Source of the DNA: Paramagnetospirillum magneticum AMB-1
GTDB lineage: Bacteria; Pseudomonadota; Alphaproteobacteria; Rhodospirillales; Magnetospirillaceae
Direction: 5' to 3'
Length of the DNA: 64,000 bases
Assembly: GCF_000009985.1 (NCBI RefSeq)
Contig: NC_007626.1
Location: forward strand, 2,535,943-2,599,942
The notes beneath the pieces are model-generated. The model did no database searches, had not been told where the DNA came from, and saw only the letters and a program-made list of their open reading frames with translations. Shown here piece after piece: positions 47,211-56,298 of this stretch (positions are counted from its first letter, which is position 1; the number at the start of each line of letters is the position of its first letter). The translations under genes and the position numbers were made by a program.

Positions 47211-49381
47211 CCGCAGCGGCCAATTTCACCCCGTCGCACAAGCCCAATCAGCAGGCGATCGAACAGTATGAGCAGCAGCTGGCGCAAAACGCCTTGGGCG
47301 GCTTTTCTGCCGCCTCGGATCTGGCCGCCTGCCTGCTGCCGCTGCTGAAGTCCCTTGGGTGGAAAGGCGATCCCCGCCACGTGGCGGAATCCCTGCCGCA
47401 CTTCGCCAATGACCTGGACCTTACCGGTCTGCGCAACGTCATGGCGACACTGAATTTTTCCAGCCGCCCCGAGCGCCTGGAACTGGAAGTCATCGACCCC
47501 CGGCTGCTGCCCTGCCTGTTCCTGCCCGATGAGAGCCACGCCCTGGTGGTCAAGAAGATCGCCGACGATGGCGAGGCGGAAGTCTTCGACAGCTCCCAGG
47601 GACTGACCGTCAAGTTCGATACGGTCGGCGTGGTGGGGACGGCCTATTTTTTTACAAACCTGGGAGGGGATGCCGCCGCCGCCAAGCCGGCCAGCTGGTT
47701 CAAGAGCGTGCTGGAGCGCTTCCGTCCCCTGTATTGGCAGGCGTTCTTCGTGACCTTCGTGCTCAACGTCTTCTCGCTGGGCACGCCGCTGTTCACCATG
47801 TCGGTTTACGACAAGGTGATCGGCGCCGAGTCGTACTCCATGCTGGTGTCGCTCTCCATCGGCGTCACCATGGCATTGGCCGCCGATGCCGTTCTGCGCG
47901 AGGTCCGCGCCCGCATTCTGGCCTTCGTCGGCGCCCGTCTCGACAACATCATGGGCAACAATATCTTCCAGCACATCCTGGCATTGCCGCCCGGTTTCAC
48001 GGAACGGGCGACCATTGGCGCCCAGGTGGCCCGCATCAAGGACTTCGAGTCGGTGCGCGAATTCTTCACCGGACCCTTGGCCACGGTGTTCATGGAACTG
48101 CCCTTCGCCATCTTCTATTTCACCGTCATCGCCTTGCTGGGCGGGGTGATCGCCCTGGTGCCCGTGGTCGGCACCATGCTGTTCCTGGTGGGCGGCTGGG
48201 CGGTGATGCCCGTGGTGCGCAAGAATGTCGGCATCGCCTCGCGGGCCGGCTCGCGGCGCCAGGAATTCCTGGTCGAGGCGCTGGGCAAAATGCGTGCCGT
48301 CAAGCTGGCCGCCGCCGAACACACCTGGGTCAAGCGCTACCGCGACATGTCGGCCCGCGCGGCCATGGGTGGGTTCAAGAACGGCATGTTCGCCGTGGCC
48401 ATCAGCACCGGCTCCAATATTCTGATCATCTCGTCGGGTCTGGCGACCATCATGGTGGGTGTGCTGGGCGTCATCGACGGCGCGCTGTCCATCGGCGGCC
48501 TGATCGCGGCCATGATGCTGGTGTGGCGCGTGCTGTCGCCGCTCCAGACCGGCTTCACCATGCTGCAGCGGGTGGAGCAGGTGAGGGGGTCCATCCGCCA
48601 GATCGACGGCCTGATGGGTATCAAGCCCGAGCGCGACCCCAAGGCCATCGTGGCGCCGCTGAAGAACATCAAGGGGCGCGTGGTCTTTTCCCGCGTCTCG
48701 TTGCGCTATAATAACGAGTCCGACCCGGCCCTGGTCGGCGTATCCTTCGAGGTCGAGCCGGGCGAGGTGGTCTGCGTCACCGGCCGCAACGGCTCGGGCA
48801 AGTCAACCATCCTCAAGGTGCTTCTCGGCCTTTACACGCCCCAGGCCGGCGCCGTGAAGATCGACGCCACCGATATCCGCCAGATCGACCCCATCGAGAT
48901 GCGGCACATGATCTCGTACACGCCGCAACAGTGTAATCTGTTCTTTGGCACCGTGGCGCAGAACCTGCGCCTGGCCCATCCCACCGCCACCGATGCGGAC
49001 ATCCGCTGGGCCTGTGATCAGGCCGACGTCTGGGAGGAGATCATGAGCCTGCCGCGTGGCCTCGAGACCCGCATCGGCGAGGGCGCATCCGAGCATCTGC
49101 CCACCAGCTTCGTCCAGAAACTGTCCCTGGCGCGCGGCTATCTCAAGCGCAGCCCGATCATGCTGTTCGACGAGCCGGTCAACGGCCTTGATTTCGAGGG
49201 CGACCGTACCTTCATGCAGTCGGTCGAGAATTTCCGTGGCCAGTCCACCATCTTCATGGTTACCCATCGCCCCAGTCACTTGCGCGTCGCCGACCGTATC
49301 CTGGTGTTCGATGGCGGTTATCTGCGTCTCGCAGGTCCGGCCGAAGAGGTCCGGGCCCGCATACCGCCGGATCTGATCTGA
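47207..49381 (+). CDS. Type I secretion ABC transporter, second subunit with N-terminal domain
   Basis: A 724-aa ABC exporter with an extra N-terminal domain of about 150 aa resembling the C39-like (non-catalytic) domain of RTX-type transporters; no peptidase cysteine motif is seen. Membrane domain at about 165-440, then the ATPase domain with Walker A TGRNGSGKST (about 525), Walker B IMLFDEPVNG and an intact switch histidine (MVTHRPSHL). The signature is LPTSF in place of LSGGQ (about 630). It starts inside the stop of the first subunit gene and ends one base before the adaptor gene, so the three are one operon. Confidence 0.9.
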   Translation: MTAAANFTPSHKPNQQAIEQYEQQLAQNALGGFSAASDLAACLLPLLKSLGWKGDPRHVAESLPHFANDLDLTGLRNVMATLNFSSRPERLELEVIDPRLLPCLFLPDESHALVVKKIADDGEAEVFDSSQGLTVKFDTVGVVGTAYFFTNLGGDAAAAKPASWFKSVLERFRPLYWQAFFVTFVLNVFSLGTPLFTMSVYDKVIGAESYSMLVSLSIGVTMALAADAVLREVRARILAFVGARLDNIMGNNIFQHILALPPGFTERATIGAQVARIKDFESVREFFTGPLATVFMELPFAIFYFTVIALLGGVIALVPVVGTMLFLVGGWAVMPVVRKNVGIASRAGSRRQEFLVEALGKMRAVKLAAAEHTWVKRYRDMSARAAMGGFKNGMFAVAISTGSNILIISSGLATIMVGVLGVIDGALSIGGLIAAMMLVWRVLSPLQTGFTMLQRVEQVRGSIRQIDGLMGIKPERDPKAIVAPLKNIKGRVVFSRVSLRYNNESDPALVGVSFEVEPGEVVCVTGRNGSGKSTILKVLLGLYTPQAGAVKIDATDIRQIDPIEMRHMISYTPQQCNLFFGTVAQNLRLAHPTATDADIRWACDQADVWEEIMSLPRGLETRIGEGASEHLPTSFVQKLSLARGYLKRSPIMLFDEPVNGLDFEGDRTFMQSVENFRGQSTIFMVTHRPSHLRVADRILVFDGGYLRLAGPAEEVRARIPPDLI

Positions 49382-49382
49382 C

Positions 49383-50789
49383 ATGAGCACGAATTCGAAC
49401 CCCGGCCAGAGCCTGGTCAACGTCCCTCAGCCCGACAAGACGCCGCAGGCCGCCGCGACCGGAAAGTCCCTGGTCAAGCTGTCCAACCGGCAGTCGCGCC
49501 ATCTCGCCCAGGCCCTGGTACTGGAAGAAAGCGGAACCTCGGGCCTGATCCGCTTCACCATGCTGCTGGCCAGCACCACCACGGCTGCCTTCGTGGTCTG
49601 GGCCTCGTTCACCGACGTTCCGGAAATCGCTACCGCCGAGGGGCAAATCATCCCCACAGGCCAGGTCCAGGCGGTGCAGCATCTGGAAGGTGGGATTGTC
49701 CAGGATATTCTGGCCCGCGACGGCGATCTGGTTGAAGCGGGGGCACCAATCGTCCGGCTCAATGCCGCCCAGGCCATCTCCGACCTGGAGCAGACCAGGG
49801 CCCGCGAAGCCACCCTGCTGATCAAGGCCGAGCGCCTGCGCGCCCTGGCAGAGGAGCGCCAGCCCGATTTCAGCAACATGCCCAAGGGGTATGACCGGCT
49901 GATGTCCGACAACATGGCCATTTTCAACAGCCAGTCCCAGGCTCGCGACACCTCGCGCTCGGTGATCCTGTCCCAGATGGAGCAGAAGCGTTCCGACCTC
50001 CGGCTGCTGGAATCCCAGGAGCGGTCCCTGCGCGAGCAGTTGGGGCCGCTGCAGGAAGAAATGACCATGCGCCAGGAACTGGTCGCCAAGGGTCTGGTAT
50101 CACGGGTGGTTTTCCTGGATACCAAGCGCGAATTGTCACGGGTGCAGGGCGAACTCGCCCGTCTGATCGGCCAGGAAGTCACGGCACGCGAGGCCCTGTC
50201 CGAGGTGGAAAACCGCCTGATGGACAACAAATCGTCGCTTCAGAAGTCCACCATGGACGACCTCGGCACCACCATCAATGAACTGGCCCAGGTACAGGAA
50301 AGCATCGGTCGCCTGGAAGACCGGGTGGCACGCCTGGAAATCATCGCCCCGGTGCGCGGACTAGTGAAGGGTCTCACCGTCAAGAACCAGGGAGCGGTCA
50401 TCCAGGCAGGCGGCAATGTCTGTGAAGTGGTTCCGGTCGAGACCCAGATGAAGGTCGACGCCAAGATCAACACCAAGGATGTCGGCCATCTCAAGATCGG
50501 CCAGCCGGTCCGCGTCAAGGTCACCACCTACGACTTCGCGCGCTATGGCGCGGTGGACGGCACCCTGACCAAGATCTCGGCCTCCAGCTTCGCCGACGAG
50601 AAGGGCAATCCGTTCTTCAAGGGCGTCATCGACCTGAAGCACAATTACGTGGGTCTGACCCCCGGCCGCTACGGCATTCAGCCCGGCATGTCGGTGACAG
50701 CGGAAATCATCACCGGCGACAAGACCTTGCTGCAATACATGCTGAAGCCGATCTTCACCCAGATCCAACAGTCCTTCCACGAGCGCTGA
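49383..50789 (+). CDS. Type I secretion membrane-fusion (HlyD family) protein
   Basis: A 468-aa periplasmic adaptor linking the ABC transporter to an outer-membrane channel. A short cytoplasmic N-terminus and one membrane segment (about 57-77) are followed by the first half of a lipoyl-like domain (GGIVQDILARDGDLVEAG, about 101-118), a long coiled-coil hairpin (about 135-310), the second lipoyl half (RLEIIAPVRGLVKGL) and a beta-barrel part ending with YGIQPGMSVTAEIITG. The length and order match PrtE/LapC-type adaptors. No TolC-type gene or recognisable repeat-toxin substrate is in the window. Confidence 0.94.
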   Translation: MSTNSNPGQSLVNVPQPDKTPQAAATGKSLVKLSNRQSRHLAQALVLEESGTSGLIRFTMLLASTTTAAFVVWASFTDVPEIATAEGQIIPTGQVQAVQHLEGGIVQDILARDGDLVEAGAPIVRLNAAQAISDLEQTRAREATLLIKAERLRALAEERQPDFSNMPKGYDRLMSDNMAIFNSQSQARDTSRSVILSQMEQKRSDLRLLESQERSLREQLGPLQEEMTMRQELVAKGLVSRVVFLDTKRELSRVQGELARLIGQEVTAREALSEVENRLMDNKSSLQKSTMDDLGTTINELAQVQESIGRLEDRVARLEIIAPVRGLVKGLTVKNQGAVIQAGGNVCEVVPVETQMKVDAKINTKDVGHLKIGQPVRVKVTTYDFARYGAVDGTLTKISASSFADEKGNPFFKGVIDLKHNYVGLTPGRYGIQPGMSVTAEIITGDKTLLQYMLKPIFTQIQQSFHER

Positions 50790-50813
50790 GGGCGTCGGCA
50801 CGGGCCCAAAGAA

Positions 50814-50843
50814 AAACGGCACCGCCTGTGGGCGGTGCCGTTT
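50814..50843. terminator. Bidirectional terminator secretion operon / ssb
   Basis: AAACGGCACCGCC / GGCGGTGCCGTTT, a perfect 13-bp stem with a 4-base loop, flanked by A residues on the left and T residues on the right, between convergent genes. Confidence 0.85.
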
Positions 50844-50863
50844 GCCTTCGTACGAATTGGCAC

Positions 50864-51367
50864 TCAGAACGGGATTTCGTCATCCAAATCAGCCGGCGGC
50901 TCCCAGGACTGGCCGCCGCCACCGCCGCCACCCTGGCGCGGGGCGCTTCCGCCCTGGCGCGGGCTGTCGTCATAGCCACCACCACCACCACCGCCGCCAC
51001 CGCCGCCACCGCCTTCACGGCCGCCCAGCAGAGTCAGCTCGCCCTTGAAGCGGCCGATCACCACCTCAGTGGTGTACTTCTCCTGGCCGGACTGATCGGT
51101 CCATTTGCGGGTCTGCAGCGCACCCTCGACATAGACGCTGGAGCCCTTGCGCAGGTAGCGCTCGGCCACGTCGGCCAGATTGGGATTGAAGATGACCACC
51201 CGGTGCCACTCGGTCTTCTCCTTGCGCTCGCCGGTGCCACGATCCTTCCAGGTCTCGGAGGTGGCGATGTTCAGGTTGACGATCTTCGACCCGTCCTGCG
51301 AGGTGCGGACTTCCGGGTCGCGGCCCAGATTGCCGACGAGAATGACCTTGTTGACGCTGCCAGCCAT
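50864..51367 (-). CDS. ssb: Single-stranded DNA-binding protein
   Basis: A 167-aa SSB: OB-fold in residues 1 to about 108 (NKVILVGNLGRDPEVR, WHRVVIFN, GSSVYVEGALQTRKW), a glycine-rich linker of about 45 aa, and the acidic tip DLDDEIPF that recruits repair and replication proteins. The ATG at 51367 has AGGGGAG upstream. Lies downstream of a small gene on the same strand, 67 bases away. Confidence 0.97.
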   Translation of the reverse strand: MAGSVNKVILVGNLGRDPEVRTSQDGSKIVNLNIATSETWKDRGTGERKEKTEWHRVVIFNPNLADVAERYLRKGSSVYVEGALQTRKWTDQSGQEKYTTEVVIGRFKGELTLLGGREGGGGGGGGGGGGGYDDSPRQGGSAPRQGGGGGGGQSWEPPADLDDEIPF

Positions 51368-51434
51368 GGCGATTGGGCTCCCCTAGGAAAAATGTGGCGC
51401 GGATCATATTGCATGGAGACGCCCCGAGAAAGGG

Positions 51435-51845
51435 CTAATGCTTCGCCTTGCTTGGCGGGGCGGGAAGCAGGCGGCCCAGCATGGAGGTCAACGCCTTGGC
51501 AAAGGCGGCCACGCCGCTGCGGTGCATGCGAAGGGCCATTTCCGCGCCCTTGGCCAGTTTGAAGCCCAGCACGATATGCTCATCGTCGGCCTCGGGCTGA
51601 ATGGTCCAGCGGTCCACCGATTGGGCCGGGACCGTCGACCCCGTGCCGGCGGCCGGCAGCGGCGAGTCCTCGGCCGGAACGCGCCCAGCCTGTTCCAGCC
51701 AGGCCGAGAGCAGGGCCAGTTGGTCCAAAGGCAGGATCACCAGATGTTCCTCGCCCGCTTCGTCGGCCAGGACGACGCGGACCGCGTCGCCGGTATCCGA
51801 CGCCCTGGCCGAAACCACCTGGGCCGCTGAAATCTCGTGCTTCAT
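51435..51845 (-). CDS. Unknown protein, 136 aa
   Basis: A soluble 136-aa protein without recognised domain or signal peptide. A first half (about 1-55) with alternating strands (VRVVLADEAGEEHLVILPLDQLALL) and a second half with WTIQPEADDEHIVLGFKL and a helical C-terminus are separated by a proline/glycine-rich linker (about 58-75). The ATG at 51845 follows GGGAAGAAG with good spacing, and base composition matches the neighbours, so it is a real gene. It precedes ssb on the same strand and is divergent from gyrA. Confidence 0.75.
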   Translation of the reverse strand: MKHEISAAQVVSARASDTGDAVRVVLADEAGEEHLVILPLDQLALLSAWLEQAGRVPAEDSPLPAAGTGSTVPAQSVDRWTIQPEADDEHIVLGFKLAKGAEMALRMHRSGVAAFAKALTSMLGRLLPAPPSKAKH

Positions 51846-51921
51846 GCTTCTTCCCGAGGCAGGAGCCGCCTGAGGACATTATGCCAGAGCGCGGCCCTGA
51901 GTTCATCCCAATACCCTCGGG

Positions 51922-51950
51922 TTGTCCGGACTCACGATATCTGGTAGCGT
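51922..51950 (+). promoter_or_regulatory. Candidate gyrA promoter
   Basis: TTGTCC (51922-51927), 17 bases, TAGCGT (51945-51950). Transcription would begin near 51957, about 60 bases before the gyrA start. Confidence 0.45.
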
Positions 51951-52017
51951 GCGCCCGCGTGGACCTGTGTCCACCCCAAATTCTGGTTGCTCTTTTGAAG
52001 CCGATGGGAAGATTTCT

Positions 52018-54705
52018 TTGACCACGCTCCCTGCGTCGCCACAATTCGACATTACTCCCGTCACCATCGAAGACGAGATGAAGCGCTCCTACCTCGATTA
52101 CGCCATGAGCGTGATCGTCAGTCGTGCGCTTCCCGACGTCCGCGACGGGTTGAAACCGGTCCACCGCCGCATTCTGTTCGCCATGAATGAGGCGGGCTAC
52201 CACTTCAACAAGCCCTTCCGAAAGTCGGCCCGCATCGTCGGCGACGTCATGGGTAAGTATCACCCCCATGGCGATTCGGCCATTTACGACGCCATGGTCC
52301 GCATGGCCCAGAATTTCTCCATGCGGCTGCCGCTGGTGGACGGGCAGGGCAATTTCGGCTCCATGGACGGCGATCCGCCGGCGGCCATGCGCTATACCGA
52401 GGCCCGTCTGGCCCGCTCGGCCCATTCCCTGCTCGAGGATATCGACAAGGAAACCGTCGACTTCCAGGCCAATTACGACGAATCCACCCATGAGCCCATG
52501 GTGTTGCCGGCCCGGTATCCCAACCTGCTGGTCAATGGCGCCGGTGGTATCGCCGTGGGTATGGCCACCAACATCCCGCCCCACAATCTGGGCGAGGTGA
52601 TCGACGCCTGCTGCGCCTATATCGATGACCCGGAAGTGACGGTCGAACGGCTGATGGAACTGGTTCCCGGCCCCGACTTTCCCACGGGCGGCACCATTCT
52701 CGGCCGTGCTGGCATCCGTGCCGCGCAGTTGACGGGCAGGGGCTCGGTGGTGATGCGCGGGCGCGTGCATATCGAGGAGGTCCGCAAGGACCGCGAGGCC
52801 ATCGTCGTCACCGAGATTCCCTATCAGGTGAACAAGGCCCGCATGCTCGAGCAGATCGCCGAGCTGGTCCGCGACAAGAAGATCGAGGGCATCTCCGACC
52901 TGCGCGACGAATCCGACCGCGACGGCGTCCGGATGGTGGTGGAGATCAAGCGCGACGCCATCGCCGAGGTGGTGCTGGCGCAGCTTTACCGTTTCACGCC
53001 GCTGCAGACCAGCTTTGGCGTCAACTCGCTGGCGCTCAATGGTGGCCGCCCCGAGATGATGACCCTCAGGGACATCATCGTCGCCTTCATCGCCTTCCGC
53101 GAGGAGGTGATCACCCGCCGCACCATCTTCGAACTGGGCAAGGCCCGGGACCGCGCCCACGTCTTGGCCGGTCTGGCCATCGCCGTGGCCAATATCGACG
53201 AGGTGATCCGCCTGATCCGCGCCGCCCCCGATCCGGGCGAGGCGCGCGAGAAGCTGATGACCCGGGCCTGGCCGGTGGGCGACGTGGAGCCGCTGATCCG
53301 CCTGATCGACGAGCCCGGTCGCGCCATCGAGGACGGCTGTTACCGTCTGTCCGAGGTTCAGGCCAAGGCCATCCTGGATCTGCGCCTGCATCGCCTGACC
53401 GGCCTCGAGCGCGATAAGATCGGCGACGAACTGCGCGAGATCGGCCATCAGATCGAGGCATACCTGCTGATTCTGTCGTCGCGTCCCCGCCTGATGGAAG
53501 TGATGCGCGGCGAGTTGATGGAGATCCGCGAGCAGTTCGCCACGCCGCGTCGCACCACCATCGAGGAAAACGAGTTCGAGGCCGATATCGAAGACCTTAT
53601 CGCCCGCGAGGATATGGTGGTGACGGTGACCAACACCGGCTACATCAAGCGGGTGCCGCTGTCGGCCTATCGCGCCCAGAAGCGCGGCGGCAAGGGCCGT
53701 TCCGGCATGAACATCAAGGACGAGGATTTCCTCACCCAGGTGTTCGTGGTCAACACCCACACGCCGGTGCTGTTCTTCTCGTCTACCGGCATCGCCTACA
53801 AGCTGAAGGTCTACCGCCTGCCGCTGGGCAATCCCCAGGCCCGCGGCAAGGCCATGGTCAATCTGCTGCCGCTGGATGATGGCGAGACCATCTCCACCAT
53901 CATGCCCTTGCCCGAGGACGAGACCACCTGGGGCGACCTGCACGTCATGTTCGTCACCTCCAAGGGCGACGTGCGGCGCAATCCGCTGTCCGACTTCACC
54001 GAGGTGCGCGCCAACGGCAAGATCGCCATGAAGCTGGGCGAGGGCGAGCGGCTGATCTCGGTGCAGACCTGTTCGGCCGAAAGCGACGACGTGCTGCTGG
54101 CCACCCACCGGGGCAAGGCCATCCGCTTCCCGGTGCAGGACGTGCGCGAGTTCAAGAGCCGCGATTCCACCGGCGTGCGCGGCATCCGGCTGGATGGGGA
54201 GGACGAGGTCATCTCCATGTCCATCCTGCGCCACACCGACTACGATTCCGAAACCCGCGACGCCTTCCTCAAGGGCGACCTGCCGGCCGATCAGATGGAC
54301 AAGATGGTCGCCGAGCAGCAATTCATCCTGACCGTCACCGAAAACGGCTTCGGCAAGCGCACCTCGGCCTTCGAGTACCGCATCACCGGTCGCGGCGGTT
54401 CGGGTATCGCCAACCTGGACATGACCGCCAAGACCGGTCTGGTGGTGGCGTCCTTCCCCGTCAACCACGAGGATGACATCATGCTGGTCAGCGATGGTGG
54501 CAAGCTGATCCGCATGCCGGTGGACGACATCCGCATCGCCGGGCGCAAGACCCAGGGCGTGACCCTGCTGCGCACCGCCGAGAATGAGCGGGTGGTATCG
54601 GCGGCCAGACTGTGCGATATCGGAAGCAATGGCGACGAGCCCGACGAGACGGACGAGGGAGCCGGGGATGCAGCCGAGGATATGGCGGGAGGCGAGGATG
54701 CCTAA
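52018..54705 (+). CDS. gyrA: DNA gyrase subunit A
   Basis: An 895-aa subunit that cuts and rejoins DNA in the A2B2 gyrase. The N-terminal part (MKRSYLDYAMSVIVSRALPD), the quinolone region HPHGDSAIYDAMVRM with the usual serine and aspartate, the catalytic tyrosine in AMRYTEARL, and the gyrase-specific GyrA box QKRGGKGR (about 559-566) before the C-terminal wrapping domain are intact. The protein ends in an acidic tail. The start is a TTG at 52018 with GGGAAG 7 bases upstream; a longer frame to 51922 would begin in the promoter. It overlaps coaD by 8 bases. Confidence 0.97.
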   Translation: MTTLPASPQFDITPVTIEDEMKRSYLDYAMSVIVSRALPDVRDGLKPVHRRILFAMNEAGYHFNKPFRKSARIVGDVMGKYHPHGDSAIYDAMVRMAQNFSMRLPLVDGQGNFGSMDGDPPAAMRYTEARLARSAHSLLEDIDKETVDFQANYDESTHEPMVLPARYPNLLVNGAGGIAVGMATNIPPHNLGEVIDACCAYIDDPEVTVERLMELVPGPDFPTGGTILGRAGIRAAQLTGRGSVVMRGRVHIEEVRKDREAIVVTEIPYQVNKARMLEQIAELVRDKKIEGISDLRDESDRDGVRMVVEIKRDAIAEVVLAQLYRFTPLQTSFGVNSLALNGGRPEMMTLRDIIVAFIAFREEVITRRTIFELGKARDRAHVLAGLAIAVANIDEVIRLIRAAPDPGEAREKLMTRAWPVGDVEPLIRLIDEPGRAIEDGCYRLSEVQAKAILDLRLHRLTGLERDKIGDELREIGHQIEAYLLILSSRPRLMEVMRGELMEIREQFATPRRTTIEENEFEADIEDLIAREDMVVTVTNTGYIKRVPLSAYRAQKRGGKGRSGMNIKDEDFLTQVFVVNTHTPVLFFSSTGIAYKLKVYRLPLGNPQARGKAMVNLLPLDDGETISTIMPLPEDETTWGDLHVMFVTSKGDVRRNPLSDFTEVRANGKIAMKLGEGERLISVQTCSAESDDVLLATHRGKAIRFPVQDVREFKSRDSTGVRGIRLDGEDEVISMSILRHTDYDSETRDAFLKGDLPADQMDKMVAEQQFILTVTENGFGKRTSAFEYRITGRGGSGIANLDMTAKTGLVVASFPVNHEDDIMLVSDGGKLIRMPVDDIRIAGRKTQGVTLLRTAENERVVSAARLCDIGSNGDEPDETDEGAGDAAEDMAGGEDA

Positions 54706-55204
54706 GCGCGTCGGTCTTTATCCCGGGACCTTCGACCCGGTGACCAACGGCCACATGGACATCGTCGCCCGGGCCGCCCGGGTGGTCGATCACCTGATCG
54801 TCGCCGTGGCCGCCAATGCCGGCAAGGGGCCGCTGTTCACGCTGGAGGAACGGGTGGCCATGGCCGAGTTGGAAATGGCCGAACTGGCTCAATCCATCGG
54901 CGCAAGCATCGAGGTTCGCTCCTTCGACACCTTGCTGGTGGATTTCACCGCGGGTTGCGGCGCCAACCTGATCGTGCGCGGCCTGCGCGCCGTGTCGGAC
55001 TTTGAATACGAATTCCAGATGGCGGGCATGAATGCGCGGCTGTCCCCCGACATCGAGACCATCTTTCTGATGGCCTCGGAGCGCTGCCAGTTCATTTCAT
55101 CCCGTTTCGTCAAGGAAATCGGCCGCCTGGGCGGCGACATCTCTCAGTTCGTCAGCCCGCGCGTCAAGGCGCAGCTTGATGAAAAATTCGGCTTCTCGGC
55201 TTAA
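54698..55204 (+). CDS. coaD: Phosphopantetheine adenylyltransferase
   Basis: A 168-aa nucleotidyltransferase of coenzyme A synthesis, joining 4'-phosphopantetheine and ATP. The T/HxGH-type motif is in PGTFDPVTNGHMDI at the N-terminus; the GLRAVSDFEYEFQMAGMN and ISSRFVKEIGRLGGD stretches are complete. The ATG at 54698 lies in the gyrA 3' end (GGCGAGG before it) and the frames differ. Followed 11 bases later by the first cyclophilin gene; the gyrA-coaD-ppi order is common in related bacteria. Confidence 0.96.
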   Translation: MPKRVGLYPGTFDPVTNGHMDIVARAARVVDHLIVAVAANAGKGPLFTLEERVAMAELEMAELAQSIGASIEVRSFDTLLVDFTAGCGANLIVRGLRAVSDFEYEFQMAGMNARLSPDIETIFLMASERCQFISSRFVKEIGRLGGDISQFVSPRVKAQLDEKFGFSA

Positions 55205-55215
55205 GGAAGACCCCC

Positions 55216-55692
55216 GTGGATCTGGAAAACACCCTGTATCTCGACCTGAAGGACGGCCGCGTCGTCATTGAACTGCGCCCCGACCTCGCCCCCAATCACG
55301 TGGCCCGCATCAAGGAACTGGCGCGCGCCAAGTTCTATGACGGCATCAAGTTTCATCGGGTGATCGAGGGCTTCATGGCCCAGACTGGCTGCCCGCTGGG
55401 CACCGGCACCGGTGGCTCGGGCACCAAGCTAAAGGCGGAGTTCAATGCCGGCAAGCATGTGCGCGGCACCTGCTCCATGGCCCGCGCCCAGTCGCCCGAC
55501 AGCGCCGATTCCCAGTTTTTCATCTGCTTTGACACCCAGTCCTACCTGGACCGCCAGTACACCATCTGGGGCCAGGTGGTCGAAGGCATGGATCTGGTGG
55601 ACAACATCAAGAAGGGCGCACCGCGCTCGGGGGCGGTCACCGATCCCGATTGCATCGTCACGCTCCGTGTCGCTGCTGATGCTGAGGGTTGA
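55216..55692 (+). CDS. ppiB: Cytoplasmic cyclophilin-type peptidyl-prolyl isomerase
   Basis: A 158-aa cyclophilin without signal peptide. Active-site stretches FHRVIEGFMAQTG, GTGTGGSG, SMARAQSPDSADSQFFI and a tryptophan in YTIWGQVV are present. It starts with GTG at 55216 after AAGGAAGA. It is followed four bases later by a second, exported cyclophilin with very similar sequence, so the pair looks like an old tandem duplication. Confidence 0.94.
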   Translation: MDLENTLYLDLKDGRVVIELRPDLAPNHVARIKELARAKFYDGIKFHRVIEGFMAQTGCPLGTGTGGSGTKLKAEFNAGKHVRGTCSMARAQSPDSADSQFFICFDTQSYLDRQYTIWGQVVEGMDLVDNIKKGAPRSGAVTDPDCIVTLRVAADAEG

Positions 55693-55696
55693 TACC

Positions 55697-56242
55697 ATGC
55701 TGAAGCGTTTGCTGATTGCCGTCGCTGCCCTGGTCCTGGCCGCCGCCCATCCGGCCCTGGCCGCCGATCCGGAAAATACCCTGCTGCTGGAACTTCCCAC
55801 TGGCAAAGTGACCATCGAACTGCGCCCCGATCTGGCCCCAAAGCACGTGGCCCGCGTCAAGGAGCTGACCCGCAAGGGGTTCTATGACGGCACGGTATTC
55901 CACCGCGTCATTCCCGGCTTCATGGCTCAGGGCGGCGACCCCACCGGCACCGGCACCGGTGGGTCCGGCGTCAAGCTGCGGGCGGAATTCACGGGCGAGC
56001 CCTTCGTACGCGGTGTGGTGGGCATGGCCCGTTCGGCAAGCCCGGACAGCGCCGATTCCCAGTTCTTCATCATGTTCGGCTCGGCCCCCAGCCTGGACGG
56101 CCGCTATACCGCCATCGGCCGCGTGGTGGACGGCATGGAAAGCGTCGACCGCATCAAGGCGGGCGATCCGGGCGACAACGGCATCGTTTCCAAGCCTGAT
56201 AAGCTGATCCGCATGCAGGTTCTGGCCGACGTCAAGAAATAG
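55697..56242 (+). CDS. Exported cyclophilin-type peptidyl-prolyl isomerase
   Basis: A 181-aa cyclophilin with a signal peptide (MLKRLLIAVAALVLAAAH, cleavage probable after ALA near residue 23), so periplasmic. It has FHRVIPGFMAQGGD, GTGTGGSG and SASPDSADSQFFIMF like its neighbour, but the tryptophan of the active site region is replaced (YTAIGRVV). In E. coli terms it would correspond to PpiA while the preceding gene corresponds to PpiB. Confidence 0.93.
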   Translation: MLKRLLIAVAALVLAAAHPALAADPENTLLLELPTGKVTIELRPDLAPKHVARVKELTRKGFYDGTVFHRVIPGFMAQGGDPTGTGTGGSGVKLRAEFTGEPFVRGVVGMARSASPDSADSQFFIMFGSAPSLDGRYTAIGRVVDGMESVDRIKAGDPGDNGIVSKPDKLIRMQVLADVKK

Positions 56243-56257
56243 AGGGTTTGCCGTCAT

Positions 56258-56286
56258 TGACGAAAGGCGCTCGCCTGCCTATGGTG
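56258..56286 (+). promoter_or_regulatory. Promoter of tRNA-Lys
   Basis: TTGACG (56258-56263), 17 bases, TATGGT (56281-56286), ending 12 bases before the mature tRNA. A near-consensus pair ideally placed. Confidence 0.75.
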
Positions 56287-56298
56287 AGCGCCCTTTTC

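Noticed and set aside
51580..54468. A 962-codon minus-strand frame opposite gyrA
   Set aside because: Same effect: gyrA on the plus strand has all catalytic motifs, while the antisense product has low-complexity composition and no family features.
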